Origin: Symsagittifera roscoffensis
Lineage: Eukaryota; Xenacoelomorpha; Acoela; Convolutidae
DNA length: 64,000 nucleotides
NCBI RefSeq assembly: GCF_963678635.1
Contig: NC_087067.1
Span: 53,314,233-53,378,232 of the forward strand
Direction of reading: 5' to 3'
Made by a program: the position numbers and the translations under genes. Shown here piece after piece: positions 40,245-52,700 of the stretch (the first letter of the stretch is position 1; each line of letters starts with the position of its first letter). The notes under the pieces are model-generated. The model saw nothing but the letters and a program-made list of their open reading frames with translations. It was not told the DNA's origin and ran no database searches.

Positions 40245-42185
40245 CGCACCTCCGGTGCTTCGAAAAACCGCAGGTATTGGAAACAGCATCTGCAAACTTT
40301 TACTGTACTCTGACTGCACCCAATTACAGGGTTGGTAATTTCGAACCTTTCAAATTTTTTACTTCCCATTTTTAAAGCGTCACCTTGAAAATTTAATGGG
40401 CCTCTGGAGAAATTTGGAGGCCAGATTTGCAACCACTGAGAGTCCCTGAGAGCACCCTACTAGAGGGTTAGGAACTCAAAATTTTGTGAATTTTTAACCT
40501 AAGTTTCCCCGAAAAAAAATTGAAAAAAAAACACCTTATCTCGGAAACTAAAAAGGTTTGAGCATTCATATAAAGAGGCAAGATTTGAGACGCCAGGGTG
40601 TACGGTGACAATAAGGTTTTATCTTCATTGAGTTAGTAGTTTCAAATTTTTTGAATTTCTTTGTAGATAAGTTCTTTGAGAAATTTTGAAAAAAATCTAA
40701 ATGCGTCACATCTCGGATACTAAAAGCAATTGAGCAGTCGCGTTTAGCAGTCCCAAGTGGCAAGACTTGCAACACTTTATAGTACCCTGACAACACCGAA
40801 TTATAGCGTTTGGAATTTCAAATTTTGAAAAATAATTAACTTAAACTTTCTGAAAATTTTGAAAAAATCACAAAATACGTCATATCTCGAAAACTAAAAG
40901 AAAGTCAAACTTGGAGGCAAGATTTGAAATCTTTGAGATAACTCTGACAGGACCTAACTACAAGGTTGGGAATTTCAAGTTTTGCAAAAAAAAATTAAGT
41001 TTTCTGAAAATTTTTTAAAAAATCACAAAAAACGTCAATCTCGAAAAGTACAAGGATTTGGCCAGTCATATTTGGAGGCAAGATTCGCAATCCTTGATAG
41101 TACTCTGACAGTACCCAACTACAGGGTTGGGAAATTCAGATTTTTCAAAAAAAATTAATATATGTTTTCTGAAAATTTTTGAAAAAATCATAAAAAAACA
41201 TCATAACTCAAAACTACAAGGATTTGAGCAGTCATATTTGGAGGCAAGTTTCGCAATCTTTGATAGTACTCTGACAAAATCCAACTACAGGGCTAGGAAT
41301 TTCAAAATTTGCGAAAAAAAATTAATCTAAGTTTTCTGAAAACTTTGAAAAAATCACAAAAAACGTCACATCTCGAAAACTACTAAGAATTGAGCAGTCA
41401 TATTTGGAGGCACGATTCGCAATCCTTGAGAGTACTCTGACAGGACCTAACTACAGGGTTGGGAAATTCAGATTTAAAAAAATAATAGAAATTCAAATTC
41501 TCTGAAAGTTTTTGAAAAAATCACAAAAAACGTCGTATCTCGAAAACTACAAAGAATTAAGCAGTCATATTTGGAGGCAATATTCGCAATCTATGAGAGT
41601 ACTCTGACAGGACCCAAGTACAGAGTTGGGAATTTCAGATTTTGCAAAAAAAAATAATAAGAGTTTTCTGAAATTTTTTGAAAAAATCACAAAAAACGTC
41701 ATATCTCGAAAACTACAAGGATTTGTGTAATCAAATTTGGAGTCAAGATTCGCAATCCTTGATAGTACTCTGAAAATACCCACTACAGGGTTGGGAACTT
41801 CAAGTTTTGTAAACTATTTGGTTATTTGAAGTTTCTGAAAATTTTTGAAAAATCTCAAAAATCGTCTGATCTCGTTAAGTAAAATGATTCGGGCATTCGA
41901 AACTAATAATAGGTTTTCTGAAATTTTTTGAAAAAATCACAAAAAACGTCATATCTCGAAAACTACAAGGATTTGTGCAATCAAATTTGGAGGCAAGATT
42001 CGCAATTCTTGATAGTACTCTGAAAATACCCACTACAGGGTTGGGAACTTCAAGTTTTGTGAACTATTTGGTTAATTGAAATTTCTGAAAATTTTTGAAA
42101 AAATCTCAAAAATCGTCTTATCTCGTTAAGTAAAATGATTCGGGCATTCAAAACTGGAGGCCAAATTCGCAACCCCTAATTTAAT
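40245..42185. repeat. Satellite array, about 162-169-bp unit, 10-11 copies
   Basis: The marker TTGGAGGCAAGATTCGCAAT recurs near 40,411, 40,580, 40,755, 40,911, 41,073, 41,237, 41,403, 41,570, 41,739, 41,990 and 42,152. Each unit also has ATCTCGAAAACTACAAGG, TACTCTGACAGGACC, ACTACAGGGTTGGGAATTTC and a TTTTCTGAAAATTTTTGAAAAAATCAC stretch split by variation. The spacing is about one nucleosome. A 251-bp step near 41,739-41,990 reflects a recent duplication of one unit plus part of the next. Units diverge by several percent to more at the left end. Confidence 0.9.
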
Positions 42186-42666
42186 GTTGGGCTGCTGAAT
42201 TTAAACTCGGTAAAATAACCACTAAAATCAAATTGAAAATCGAAAAAATCTTAACCATTGCAATATACGATAAGCCCGCATTTAAATATATAATAAATTT
42301 TTTTGGGTTAAATATTCCGGTTGGGTTGTTTCAGAATTTCCAAGCATTTTCATTTTGGAAACGAACAAAGCGTAATAACTAGTTAACAAAAACGGTTGAA
42401 GTAGATCGTTCCATTAAATTAAAGGGAACAAACAAAATAAGGAAATGGAACGCGTTTTCCTCGAACTGAAAGGAACTTCAGCTGTTAAATCAAAACTTTT
42501 TAATCATTCTTCGGATGCTATTCTTTTGCAAAACTTGAACCCAATTCGATTAAGTTACTTTTTTCGAATTCTTAAATGAAAATTGCTTTGAAGCTACCCA
42601 AGAAAAATCCACAAATTGCTCCAAAATTAGCCTCTAAATTAGATGATTACGTCTCAAATGGCATAA
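42186..42666. other. Non-coding spacer
   Basis: No supported gene. The short frame 42,576-42,758 (+) overlaps the following inverted-repeat element and has no family features. Confidence 0.4.
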
Positions 42667-43072
42667 TTCCCAAATGGCATAAAAATGAAATGTTTCCCAA
42701 ATGGCCTAAATTTCATGCAACAGTTGCTTTGGAAAAATCGAGAACAATTTTTTCGTGAACAATGTGAGAAAATTAGTCAAATTGTCAATTCAAATGTTGA
42801 TTGATATTTTATCGTGAAAAACTTGTAGAACTTTTTATCAAAAGCAAGAAGCATAAGCTGGCGGTTATTAATAAACTTCTTGTGGTCAATTTTTTTTCGG
42901 CAAACCTGTTGTTTAAATTTGTTTGGAAGCAATTAATTCCAAATCTTGTTCACATGCTTTCGTTCCTGACAAAATGTTAGAGTTAGAAATTGATAGAAAA
43001 CGTTTAAATTACAATGAAAACTTGAAATTTATGCCATTTGGGAAAAGTTTCCATGTTTATGCCATTTGGGAA
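42667..43072. mobile_element. About 406-bp element with ~48-bp terminal inverted repeats
   Basis: 42,667-42,714 (TTCCCAAATGGCATAAAAAT...) and 43,024-43,072 (...TTTATGCCATTTGGGAA) are inverted copies with a few differences, each containing the CCCAAATGGC word twice. The interior is AT-rich and non-coding. It is probably a MITE or fold-back element; I could not resolve a target duplication. Confidence 0.55.
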
Positions 43073-43941
43073 GTTACCAATTAGATCATACTTTGATATA
43101 AAATTGGTTGACCAAAGTATGACGTTGTTAACTCGCGAAAATGGCTTTGCATTATTATTTTAACTTTTAAACATAGCCGACAAATGCCTAAAAGCGTGAG
43201 GACCAATGGAACAAAAAATAGTGCTGAAAGGTTTATTTTTCAACTTTCGAACTTTGAAAAAATATATATTTCACGTTCAAACGCTTTGAATTTGAAGGAT
43301 TTTTAGTGATTGCCATTGCCATGTTTTCCGATAAGCCATTTAACGTTAAGTCAATTTAGAAATTAGAAGTTACTCACTTCTAGTTCTTGCTAGAAATTGT
43401 TCATGTATTTTCGAGCCATTTCCACTTATGTATTTGGAGAGTGCTATTTACGTAACTTTCCGCAGATGAAATTCAATTGAAATCAAAAGTGCATATATAA
43501 CTAAGTGCATTCATAAAAGCATTAATATGTATGAATGCACATCTGTAGTTATTAGAGCATTTTAAGCATTTTATTAGAGCATTTTTAAGAGCATTAGACG
43601 GTGACTTTTAGGCTAACTAGGTTTTCTAACAAGATTTACTCGTGAATAGGACATTTCGATTGATGTTCAATAGGAGATATTTTCAATCGCTTGAAATCAA
43701 GGTTTTGCTCAACTTCTGATATACAAGGAAAGCGAGCCTAACATTCTGCAAGAAAGAAAATATGCCTACTTTCCGTTCATCAGACTTTTGGCAGAGTAAT
43801 TGGACATAAAACTCAATAAATAATTCTGTTGAAAAATAAAGAGGTCATACTTTGCGTGTAGAAAATGAATGTATCAGTGTAAATTGCATTTCAAAGAATC
43901 AACAACAAATTATCAAGTACAACTGAAGGCTTCTAGGAAGT
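43073..43941. other. Non-coding; 3' flank of PIGM
   Basis: No supported gene. It includes the 3' UTR side of PIGM, which lies on the - strand. Short GAGCATTTTAAGCATTTTA-type repeats near 43,550-43,600. Confidence 0.4.
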
Positions 43942-44903
43942 CTAACTGATTTTTTCGGGCTTTGCTAGTTTGTCTTTGGTGTCACAGGAATGCACGAGAG
44001 AGCACATGACGTAGACATTGATGAGGAAAAAGAAGAGACTGGCCAGCCAGATGAACTCGAACGTGTTCACTCCTTCGAACTCTAGAAGATATGCAGGATA
44101 TAGCCAGACCAGCTGGCCCACAAACCACAACACTGCCAGACTGATCGCTCTCTTCAGGGTGATGTTGGTGTGTATTTTGTAGGCGACCAGCGGAAGGAAT
44201 GTGAGATACCAGACAAAGTACTGCGAAGTGCACACTTTGTTCAGAGTGACAAAACAAAAAGTGGAGAAGAAAAAACACATTGGCAGATCGTGGCTGAACT
44301 TCAAAGCCACGCAAATCATACAGACTGCTTGAAGACACAAAGGTAGAAAATTGATTGCACTATGCAGTAAGTTATGGTAATGAGACGGATGTGCAGCTAT
44401 ATTTCCACTGTCCAAGTAGAACATGTAGAAGTAGACTGAGAAATTATGCTTTGTGTCCTTTCGTATTAGATGGTAAATGTATGTCTCAAATATTGCCTCG
44501 TAGCCATACACCACAAACGTACAAGCTACGAGTGCAATCAGAACAGACGCCGCAACTGCCGCAAAAATGAGAGTATTGCAATTGGGAAGGATGAGTTGTC
44601 TAAGATTGATTGTTGTGGCCACATGTTTATTAGATTGGCTTCTGGTTGGACTTAAGTGCAGCTGTAGATACATGAAGAGAGCCAGGGCATAAATGACTGG
44701 GTACAGTTTGAACACTATGGCCACAGCATACACCACAGCAGCGGCCACTGTCCTTTGTGTGGCCATGAGGTACAACAGAAGACACATCAGGAAAGACATA
44801 ATACAGTCTGCACTGCCCCTGGTGGATATGGCCATGATGAGTGGATTGAACAGCCACAGCGATGCCCACTTACAGCTCTCTTCTCTCCTGCATTTGTACA
44901 CAT
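43942..44903 (-). CDS. PIGM: GPI mannosyltransferase 1 (PIG-M), exon 2
   Basis: PIG-M adds the first mannose to glucosaminyl-phosphatidylinositol in the ER membrane, using dolichol-phosphate-mannose. This exon encodes the C-terminal ~320 residues: WASLWLFNPLIMAISTRGSAD, several membrane segments, YHLIRKDTKHNFSVYFYMFYL, LNKVCTSQYFVWYLTFLPL and LWFVGQLVWLYPAYLLEFEG, all diagnostic for the family. A splice acceptor (TTTAATCGTTTAG) lies at 44,904-44,905 in - orientation. Joined to exon 1 (phase 1), the protein is 424 residues, the usual family length. Stop codon at 43,942. Confidence 0.93.
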
Positions 44904-45129
44904 CTAAACGATTAAAACATTCATAAGACATCTACGCAAGCAAAAACAAAGGAGATGCTCCATCGTGTGCATTCTTCTTTCTTCAATTTGTTAACATGCG
45001 CCGATCATTTTTTTTAGAAATAAGACTAGAAAACTCATTTTTTTAGATAAGAAAAAAACTTCATATATTTTCAATTGCACTTTCGAATTATCTCTTCAAT
45101 TTTTTTTTTTAAAGCACGCTTTAAAAAAC

Positions 45130-45215
45130 AAAATGATAGCAGAACACGGGATTTGAACCAGCAGATTAAGAGTCACTTTTCTAGTCCCCACTCCATCGTG
45201 ACACCTGACTATAAC
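45130..45215 (-). repeat. tRNA-like (SINE) relic, tRNA-Lys-like
   Basis: On the - strand GGTTCAAATCCCGT resembles a pol III B-box, preceded by GTGACTCTTAATCTGCTGG, which looks like a Lys(CTT) anticodon arm. No acceptor stem closes, so it is a SINE head or a pseudo-tRNA, not a functional tRNA. Confidence 0.35.
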
Positions 45216-45404
45216 ATTGCTATTGTGAATGCCACACTGTTGGCAGTATTCGAGACTGAGTAATTTAACAGGCCAAAAACGATTATTTTTAGGCTAACTA
45301 GAAATTCTAACAAGATTTAAATCAGCGAGAAAACGTTAAGAAAGCAGCTCTATAAATTGAAATAAGACAAAAGCAGAAATAAGCCTGGAATAAGTAAAAC
45401 TTTT

Positions 45405-45470
45405 TCTTTGTTTCGGATTCAAACCTACGATCTCGAGATTTTCAGCCTAGGAAGCTTACCTAACGCCAAA
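45405..45470 (-). repeat. tRNA-like (SINE) relic, tRNA-Phe-like
   Basis: On the - strand GTAGGTTTGAATCCGAAAC is B-box-like and GGCTGAAAATCTCGAGATCG resembles a Phe(GAA) anticodon arm. TAGGTAAGCTTCC precedes it. No complete cloverleaf seen. Confidence 0.33.
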
Positions 45471-47654
45471 AACTAGCCACAAACAAAGCAGAGAACAGAA
45501 CTATGAAGCTTCCAATGCTACATATCGTGATTACAGCAAGTGCCACCAAATTAGCATTTTATTTGCGAGTTAGGTTTTAAAAAAAATAACGTAGAGACAT
45601 ACGAAAACATTTTTTAAACAAAACAACAAAAGTCTGAGGATCTTCTGCGATATGCAAGAATAGCGTAATATTCATGCACAAATCATGCTATGCCAATTTC
45701 ACGTAAGCGTATAGGGTGACAATGTTACATGATACTTGCATTACCTTCAATTCCCTTGTGCTATTTTTTTGAGCAAGAAAAGATAAATGAGAAAAAAAAA
45801 CGCCCGCAGTCAGTTGAACACATTCCAACACAAATAGTAAACATACGCCAGAAAAAATTTAAGAAGCAATGAAACGTCAATAAATAATTCGATCTCACAT
45901 TTATTCACAAAATTATCAAAAACACAGCCATAAGAAACAGCAAAAAAAGCTTCATCAAAAGCTCTAACAGACGAAAATATAATAACACAGCAAAGAAAAA
46001 CAGAATAGAACTCAAAAATAAAGCTGAGATTTTAATCACGTATGTTCGTTTTAGTACAACGAAATTTTACTCAAATATCAACTGATAAAGACTCACATGT
46101 CTTCTAAACACTCCGCCATGACACCTATCTAACTTTGATATAACTGCAAAATTGGACATCTTGAGCAATTCAACTGGTCAAAAACGATATGTGTAGACAT
46201 AAAAGATGAATAAAATTCAATAACAACAAGGATAGCCATTTGCTCTGCATGAAGCACAGAATGTTCTGACCATATTCTTTAAAAACAAGCGTGGTCTGAT
46301 GATTTGATCTGACCAAAAACTGAAAATTAGGCATATTGAACAGTCACAGAAAAATCGGCACTTCGGTAAAAAAAAAGTTGAATATAAAGAAAAAGACGCA
46401 AAAAAGTTTTAAAAAATGATTACTGAAGTTAAACTTAAGTTTCATGATTTATCCCTCAATAATAAGCCTGCTCGTTTGCTTTACTCGCTTGAAATTAGAC
46501 TTAAACTCAAAAAATTTCAAACCGGTTTTCCTCGACACTGGTACATGTTTTAAAAATATTTTTATTTCGTTCTAATCAGGATTGAAAGGGTTTTTATATG
46601 AGAAATCGCTCTACTCATTAGGGTGATTATTTGTGGTATATAACTTTGTTTGCAAAACAAAATAAGCCTGCACGCTCACCTTATTCGCTCAAAATTACAC
46701 CAAAAACCGACAAATTCAAATGGGTTTTTCTCGACACTGAGAAAACATTTTCAAAATTTCAATGTGACGCAAACAATTCCAATGTTTACTTAAGTACCTC
46801 ATTTTGCGTGGAAAACAAAACCAAGAAAAAACTAAAACACACCCGAATGCGAAGTTCCTCCCCATTTTCAGGTGCCAGAACAATACAGCACTTTTCGGTT
46901 TTTTGATATCTTCAAATTCATTGAAAGAAAAGGGATAACCTTAACAATTTAGCTTCCACTGTTCAACTAGCATCAAACGCTCTCTAACTAATTTAGCAGA
47001 TAAAATTATTTCTATTTAGACTGAGGCGCGGCAGCTCTTTTTCGTTACAATCCAAGCATAGCAAAATAAACTGTAGAAAGCAAAAGTCAATAAAACCTTC
47101 AGCTGTTAGTCTTCTAAAATATTATTTTGAGAATAAAAATGCCACGAAATGAAAAAAAGTAAGAATCGACAATCAAACAGTCAAAATTTTTTGAAAGAAC
47201 TCAAAAATCTCACACAAAAAAATGCAAAATCAAAAGACTATGTGTCTCAAACGAGAAACTTAAATGAATTGTTGAAAAAATCGTTGCGTGAAAACTTTAT
47301 TGCAATTAAAGGTCACACTTCTGAATATCGTAAGACAACCGCCACAGATCTTTCCATGATCCCACTTTTAACATATTTTGACAACAATTGCACTTGCAGC
47401 TACAATGAATGTTGTTTACAGCACAAGAAAAATCATTGAGCTGAAACAACCACTTGAACAAAAGAAAAATTTTTTGAGTTTCTTTTTAATTTTTCAATGC
47501 CCTCTTGAAATTAGAATGAACAACATTTGCACTTGCAACTACCGTAAAATTGTTTCGTCAGCACAACCATAAATCCGTTGTGGCAATATAGCCGACGAAA
47601 CCTGAGCAAACAAACGAAAAACCAACAATTCATTTTTCTCGGATTTTTTCTCAC

Positions 47655-47740
47655 GATACTGAAAAAACAAGATCTGGCCACGACTCAAACCCCAGACCTC
47701 AGGGTATAAAGTCAACTGTTTTACCTCCAGACTAAGGGAA
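47655..47740 (-). repeat. tRNA-like (SINE) relic, repeated at about 51,441-51,526
   Basis: On the - strand the sequence reads TAGTCTGGAGGTAAAACAG, then TTGACTTTATACCCTGAGG and TCTGGGGTTTGAGTCGTGG, with A-box- and B-box-like parts. It lies in the duplicated block, so it appears twice. The cloverleaf is incomplete. Confidence 0.35.
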
Positions 47741-49024
47741 AGCAATCTGGAATATATTAAGAGAAGACAGGAAGAAAAGTAAAGAGAAGATACAGGAAGC
47801 AATTCAACTGATTTTGTTGAACTGGTTTTTTTCTCACCCAAAAGAGTCTCTATTCCATTTTGATAACGCTTGCTTATCGCAAGCTCAATAAAAAATTTAA
47901 CCGATAATAACCCTACCAGATAAAATACTTGCATTTGAACAAAAATACGCAAATTGCGCCGTCAAAAAAAAAGAACAAAAAACAATTAATCCAGAAAAAA
48001 ACCCAATTACATCAATTTTTCAAATATGAACTTGACACGCAGGAGCTGGATTAGAAAAAAAACACTAAAAAGACGCCCGTAACGGAAATTTAAAAAAAAT
48101 TTTAGCCAGAAGCTCACTCCTGAATCTCGTGCGACAGATCTCTATAGACAATATAATCAGGTCAAAATTGCTATAAATGAAATTTATGAATTGTGTTTCA
48201 AAAATTATAGACAGCACAAAACAATACGCTATGTCACCAACTGGAATTGACTTCAAACAAAATCGATCAAACCTTACACCAAAAAATTAAAACTAAACTG
48301 ATTCCACGCACTTTTTTTAAATTTTAAAAAATCAGAAACCATGCATCCCATAAAACTGAAAATTTAACGCAAATCTTTGTACAAATTTAGGGAGATTTCA
48401 GTCCACTGAAACGATAAAAGTTTACATGGTTAGGTAGCATGTTGCACCGTCTTGGTACTCGATGCCAGAAGTTAGCTCTACTGGTGTCCAACCGCATTTT
48501 TTTTTCAAACTATAATGTACAATAGCAGACGACCTGGTAGCATACAATGATGCTTGTGTTGATGACAGGTAAGGATCTAAGTTTATCAAATAGTTGGCAA
48601 GGCGAGAGAAAAATATTAAATTGATAGCATGAAGACATAAGTAAATGGGAAGGATGTTCAATGTCTTGAGTCTTTCTTTGTAGGACAGGTTCAGAGACCT
48701 AGCTATGGAGGCGTGCCTATTTCTATCTAGGGGTGGAGAAGGGGAGGTATTCGATCGAGTTAGCCAATGGCTTTAGAGCCTATCACTCTTAACCTCATGT
48801 GACTTAAGCGTACGACTGTTACAAAAACTTTGGTTTGCTCATTGATAATAGGCGTCAGTCAGTTGTATTTCGATTTCAACTAGTAATTTACTCTCTATAA
48901 CAATGGCTAATGATTACACAAAAATTTTTAAAAATCTCAAAAAAAAATTCAGTTTTTTTGAAAATCGGAACCCTTTTTTGCTTCACTACGGAATAATTTG
49001 TCGGTGACATCTGTCAAATTCACT

Positions 49025-49337
49025 TACCTTCGAGATATTTGATCAGAACATGTGCAGTGAGTAGGTCGAAAACGGAGAACAATAATTTTCCAAAGGAATG
49101 AAATAACCATACATTCGGTAGCAGCATAATTGCCAAAATGGGAGTGTAGCGATACGTCTCTCTCTGATATGGCGATTTTCCGCGACTGATGTAGTCTGAT
49201 GCATCTGTAAAAACTTTATAATCCACATCGGTGAATTTCAGTGAGTAATGTGCATCTTGGTATTCTCCGTACAAAAATAAGATTGATCTACAAAAGACAG
49301 CAGCTGAAAAAATGACAACATTTTGTTGCATTACCAT
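49025..49337 (-). CDS. PIGM: PIG-M exon 1 (proximal copy)
   Basis: ATG at 49,337 (- strand) gives MVMQQNVVIFSAAVFCRS, a first membrane segment, then the luminal FTDVDYKVFTDASDYISRG with the DxD motif needed for glycosyl transfer, SPYQRETYRYTPILA, and LLTAHVLIKYLE. The exon ends at a GTAAGT donor (49,024-49,019). An AG acceptor (TTCATTTTCAG) directly precedes the ATG, and a CAG/GTATGT donor at 49,522/49,521 suggests a short 5'-UTR exon upstream. This copy reads NVWLFHSF. Confidence 0.88.
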
Positions 49338-49774
49338 TCTGAAAATGAAGTTCAACAAATGTTAAGCATAGATGTGAAACAATTCCGCCTTATTTACCAA
49401 AATTATAGGCGACGATCCAATAAATCTAGCCCAGAAACAATGCAAATAACTGTCTGCATCCGTCCAGGCGAAGCTATGAATTAACTCATTCCTTTCTGAC
49501 ATGATAGACAAAGAAACATACCTGTATGCTACTGTTCAAGCCAATTCAATCTGGCCTTTTAAAGATGCATCGATGAACAAAAAAACATTAACACTTTAAT
49601 TGCATTTCGAACATAGCCAACAGTTGGAAAAGACTCAATGAACGCATGTAAACAGAGAACAAAACTTTCGAATATCCAAGACAAACATGCTCAAAATGAA
49701 AAATCATCAACTAATTACAACATAATAGTTATAATTTAGAAAACTAAAACTAATTTGCGCTAACAGCAAAGGAA

Positions 49775-52700
49775 CAAAGAAAAACAGAATAGAACTCAAA
49801 AATAAAGCTGAGATTTTAATCACGTATGTTCGTTTTAGTACAACGAAATTTTACTCAAATATCAACTGATAAAGACTCACATGTCTTCTAAACACTCCGC
49901 CATGACACCTATCTAACTTTGATATAACTGCAAAATTGGACATCTTGAGCAATTCAACTGGTCAAAAACGATATGTGTAGACATAAAAGATGAATAAAAT
50001 TCAATAACAACAAGGATAGCCATTTGCTCTGCATGAAGCACAGAATGTTCTGACCATATTCTTAAAAAAAAAGCGTGGTCTGATGATTTGATCTGACCAA
50101 AAACTGAAAATTAGGCATATTGAACAGTCACAGAAAAATCGGCACTTCGGTAAAAAAAAAAGTTGAATATAAAGAAAAAGACGCAAAAAAGTTTTAAAAA
50201 ATGATTACTGAAGATAAACTTAAGTTTCATGATTTATCCCTCAATAATAAGCCTGCTCGTTTGCTTTACTCGCTTGAAATTAGACTTAAACTCAAAAAAT
50301 TTCAAACCGGTTTTCCTCGACACTGGTACATGTTTTAAAAATATTTTTATTTCGTTCTAATCAGGATTGAAAGGGTTTTTATATGAGAAATCGCTCTACT
50401 CATTAGGGTGATTATTTGTGGTATATAACTTTGTTTGCAAAACAAAATAAGCCTGCACGCTCACCTTATTCGCTCAAAATTACACCAAAAACCGACAAAT
50501 TCAAATGGGTTTTTCTCGACACTGAGAAAACATTTTCAAAATTTCAATGTGACGCAAACAATTCCAATGTTTACTTAAGTACCTCATTTTGCGTGGAAAA
50601 CAAAACCAAGAAAAAACTAAAACACACCCGAATGCGAAGTTCCTCCCCATTTTCAGGTGCCAGAACAATACAGCACTTTTCGGTTTTTTGATATCTTCAA
50701 ATTCATTGAAAGAAAAGGGATAACCTTAACAATTTAGCTTCCACTGTTCAACTAGCATCAAACGCTCTCTAACTAATTTAGCAGATAAAATTATTTCTAT
50801 TTAGACTGAGGCGCGGCAGCTCTTTTTCGTTACAATCCAAGCATAGCAAAATAAACTGTAGAAAGCAAAAGTCAATAAAACCTTCAGCTGTTAGTCTTCT
50901 AAAATATTATTTTGAGAATAAAAATGCCACGAAATGAAAAAAAGTAAGAATCGACAATCAAACAGTCAAAATTTTTTGAAAGAACTCAAAAATCTCACAC
51001 AAAAAAAATGCAAAATCAAAAGACTATGTGTCTCAAACGAGAAACTTAAATGAATTGTTGAAAAAATCGTTGCGTGAAAACTTTATTGCAATTAAAGGTC
51101 ACACTTCTGAATATCGTAAGACAACCGCCACAGATCTTTCCATGATCCCACTTTTAACATATTTTGACAACAATTGCACTTGCAGCTACAATGAATGTTG
51201 TTTACAGCACAAGAAAAATCATTGATCTGAAACAACCACTTGAACAAAAGAAAAATTTTTTGAGTTTCTTTTTAATTTTTCAATGCCCTCTTGAAATTAG
51301 AATGAACAACATTTGCACTTGCAACTACCGTAAAATTGTTTCGTCAGCACAACCATAAATCCGTTGTGGCAATATAGCCGACGAAACCTGAGCAAACAAA
51401 CGAAAAACCAACAATTCATTTTTCTCGGATTTTTTCTCACGATACTGAAAAAACAAGATCTGGCCACGACTCAAACCCCAGACCTCAGGGTATAAAGTCA
51501 ACTGTTTTACCTCCAGACTAAGGGAAAGCAATCTGGAATATATTAAGAGAAGACAGGAAGAAAAGTAAAGAGAAGATACAGGAAGCAATTCAACTGATTT
51601 TGTTGAACTGGTTTTTTTCTCACCCAAAAGAGTCTCTATTCCATTTTGATAACGCTTGCTTATCGCAAGCTCAATAAAAAACTTAACCGATAATAACCCT
51701 ACCAGATAAAATACTTGCATTTGAACAAAAATACGCAAATTGCGCCGTCAAAAAAAAAGAACAAAAAACAATTAATCCAGAAAAAAACCCAATTACATCA
51801 ATTTTTCAAATATGAACTTGACACGCAGGAGCTGGATTAGAAAAAAAACACTAAAAAGACGCCCGTAACGGAAATTTAAAAAAATTTTTAGCCAGAAGCT
51901 CACTCCTGAATCTCGTGCGACAGATCTCTATAGACAATATAATCAGGTCAAAATTGCTATAAATGAAATTTATGAATTGTGTTTCAAAAATTATAGACAG
52001 CACAAAACAATACGCTATGTCACCAACTGGAATTGACTTCAAACAAAATCGATCAAACCTTACACCAAAAAATTAAAACTAAACTGATTCCACGCACTTT
52101 TTTTAAATTTTAAAAAATCAGAAACCATGCATCCCATAAAACTGAAAATTTAACGCAAATCTTTGTACAAATTTAGGGAGATTTCAGTCCACTGAAACGA
52201 TAAAAGTTTACATGGTTAGGTAGCATGTTGCACCGTCTTGGTACTCGATGCCAGAAGTTAGCTCTACTGGTGTCCAACCGCATTTTTTTTCAAACTATAA
52301 TGTACAATAGCAGACGACCTGGTAGCATACAATGATGCTTGTGTTGATGACAGGTAAGGATCTAAGTTTATCAAATAGTTGGCAAGGCGAGAGAAAAATA
52401 TTAAATTGATAGCATGAAGACATAAGTAAATGGGAAGGATGTTCAATGTCTTGAGTCTTTCTTTGTAGGACAGGTTCAGAGACCTAGCTATGGAGGCGTG
52501 CCTATTTCTATCTAGGGGTGGAGAAGGGGAGGTATTCGATCGAGTTAGCCAATGGCTTTAGAGCCTATCACTCTTAACCTCATGTGACTTAAGCGTACGA
52601 CTGTTACAAAAACTTTGGTTTGCTCATTGATAATAGGCGTCAGTCAGTTGTATTTCGATTTCAACTAGTAATTTACTCTCTATAACAATGGCTAATGATT

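Larger units (their letters stand above)
44906..49018 (-). other. Intron between PIGM exon 1 (proximal) and exon 2
   Basis: About 4.1 kb, AT-rich. It holds tRNA-like relics (45,130-45,215; 45,405-45,470; 47,655-47,740) and most of the first duplicated block. Small open frames (for example 46,631-46,906 + and 48,422-48,661 -) have no recognisable domains and are not called. Confidence 0.6.
45991..49774. repeat. Tandem segmental duplication containing PIGM exon 1, copy 1
   Basis: Aligns to 49,775-53,559 with an offset of 3,784-3,786; only a few substitutions and homopolymer length changes are visible. The boundaries share the short word CAAAG (45,991; 49,775; 53,560), a microhomology consistent with replication-based or end-joining duplication. 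Confidence 0.92.

Noticed and set aside
40245-42185. CRISPR-like array
   Set aside because: The whole unit repeats, without unique spacers; eukaryotic context; it is a satellite.
46631-46906. 91-codon + strand frame present in both duplicated blocks
   Set aside because: Conserved only because the block is recently duplicated; composition is like the AT-rich spacer and no domain is visible.
48422-48661. 79-codon - strand frame in the PIGM intron as an extra exon
   Set aside because: No similarity to PIG-M, and exon 1 to exon 2 joins in phase without it; its copy in the second block is frame-shifted.
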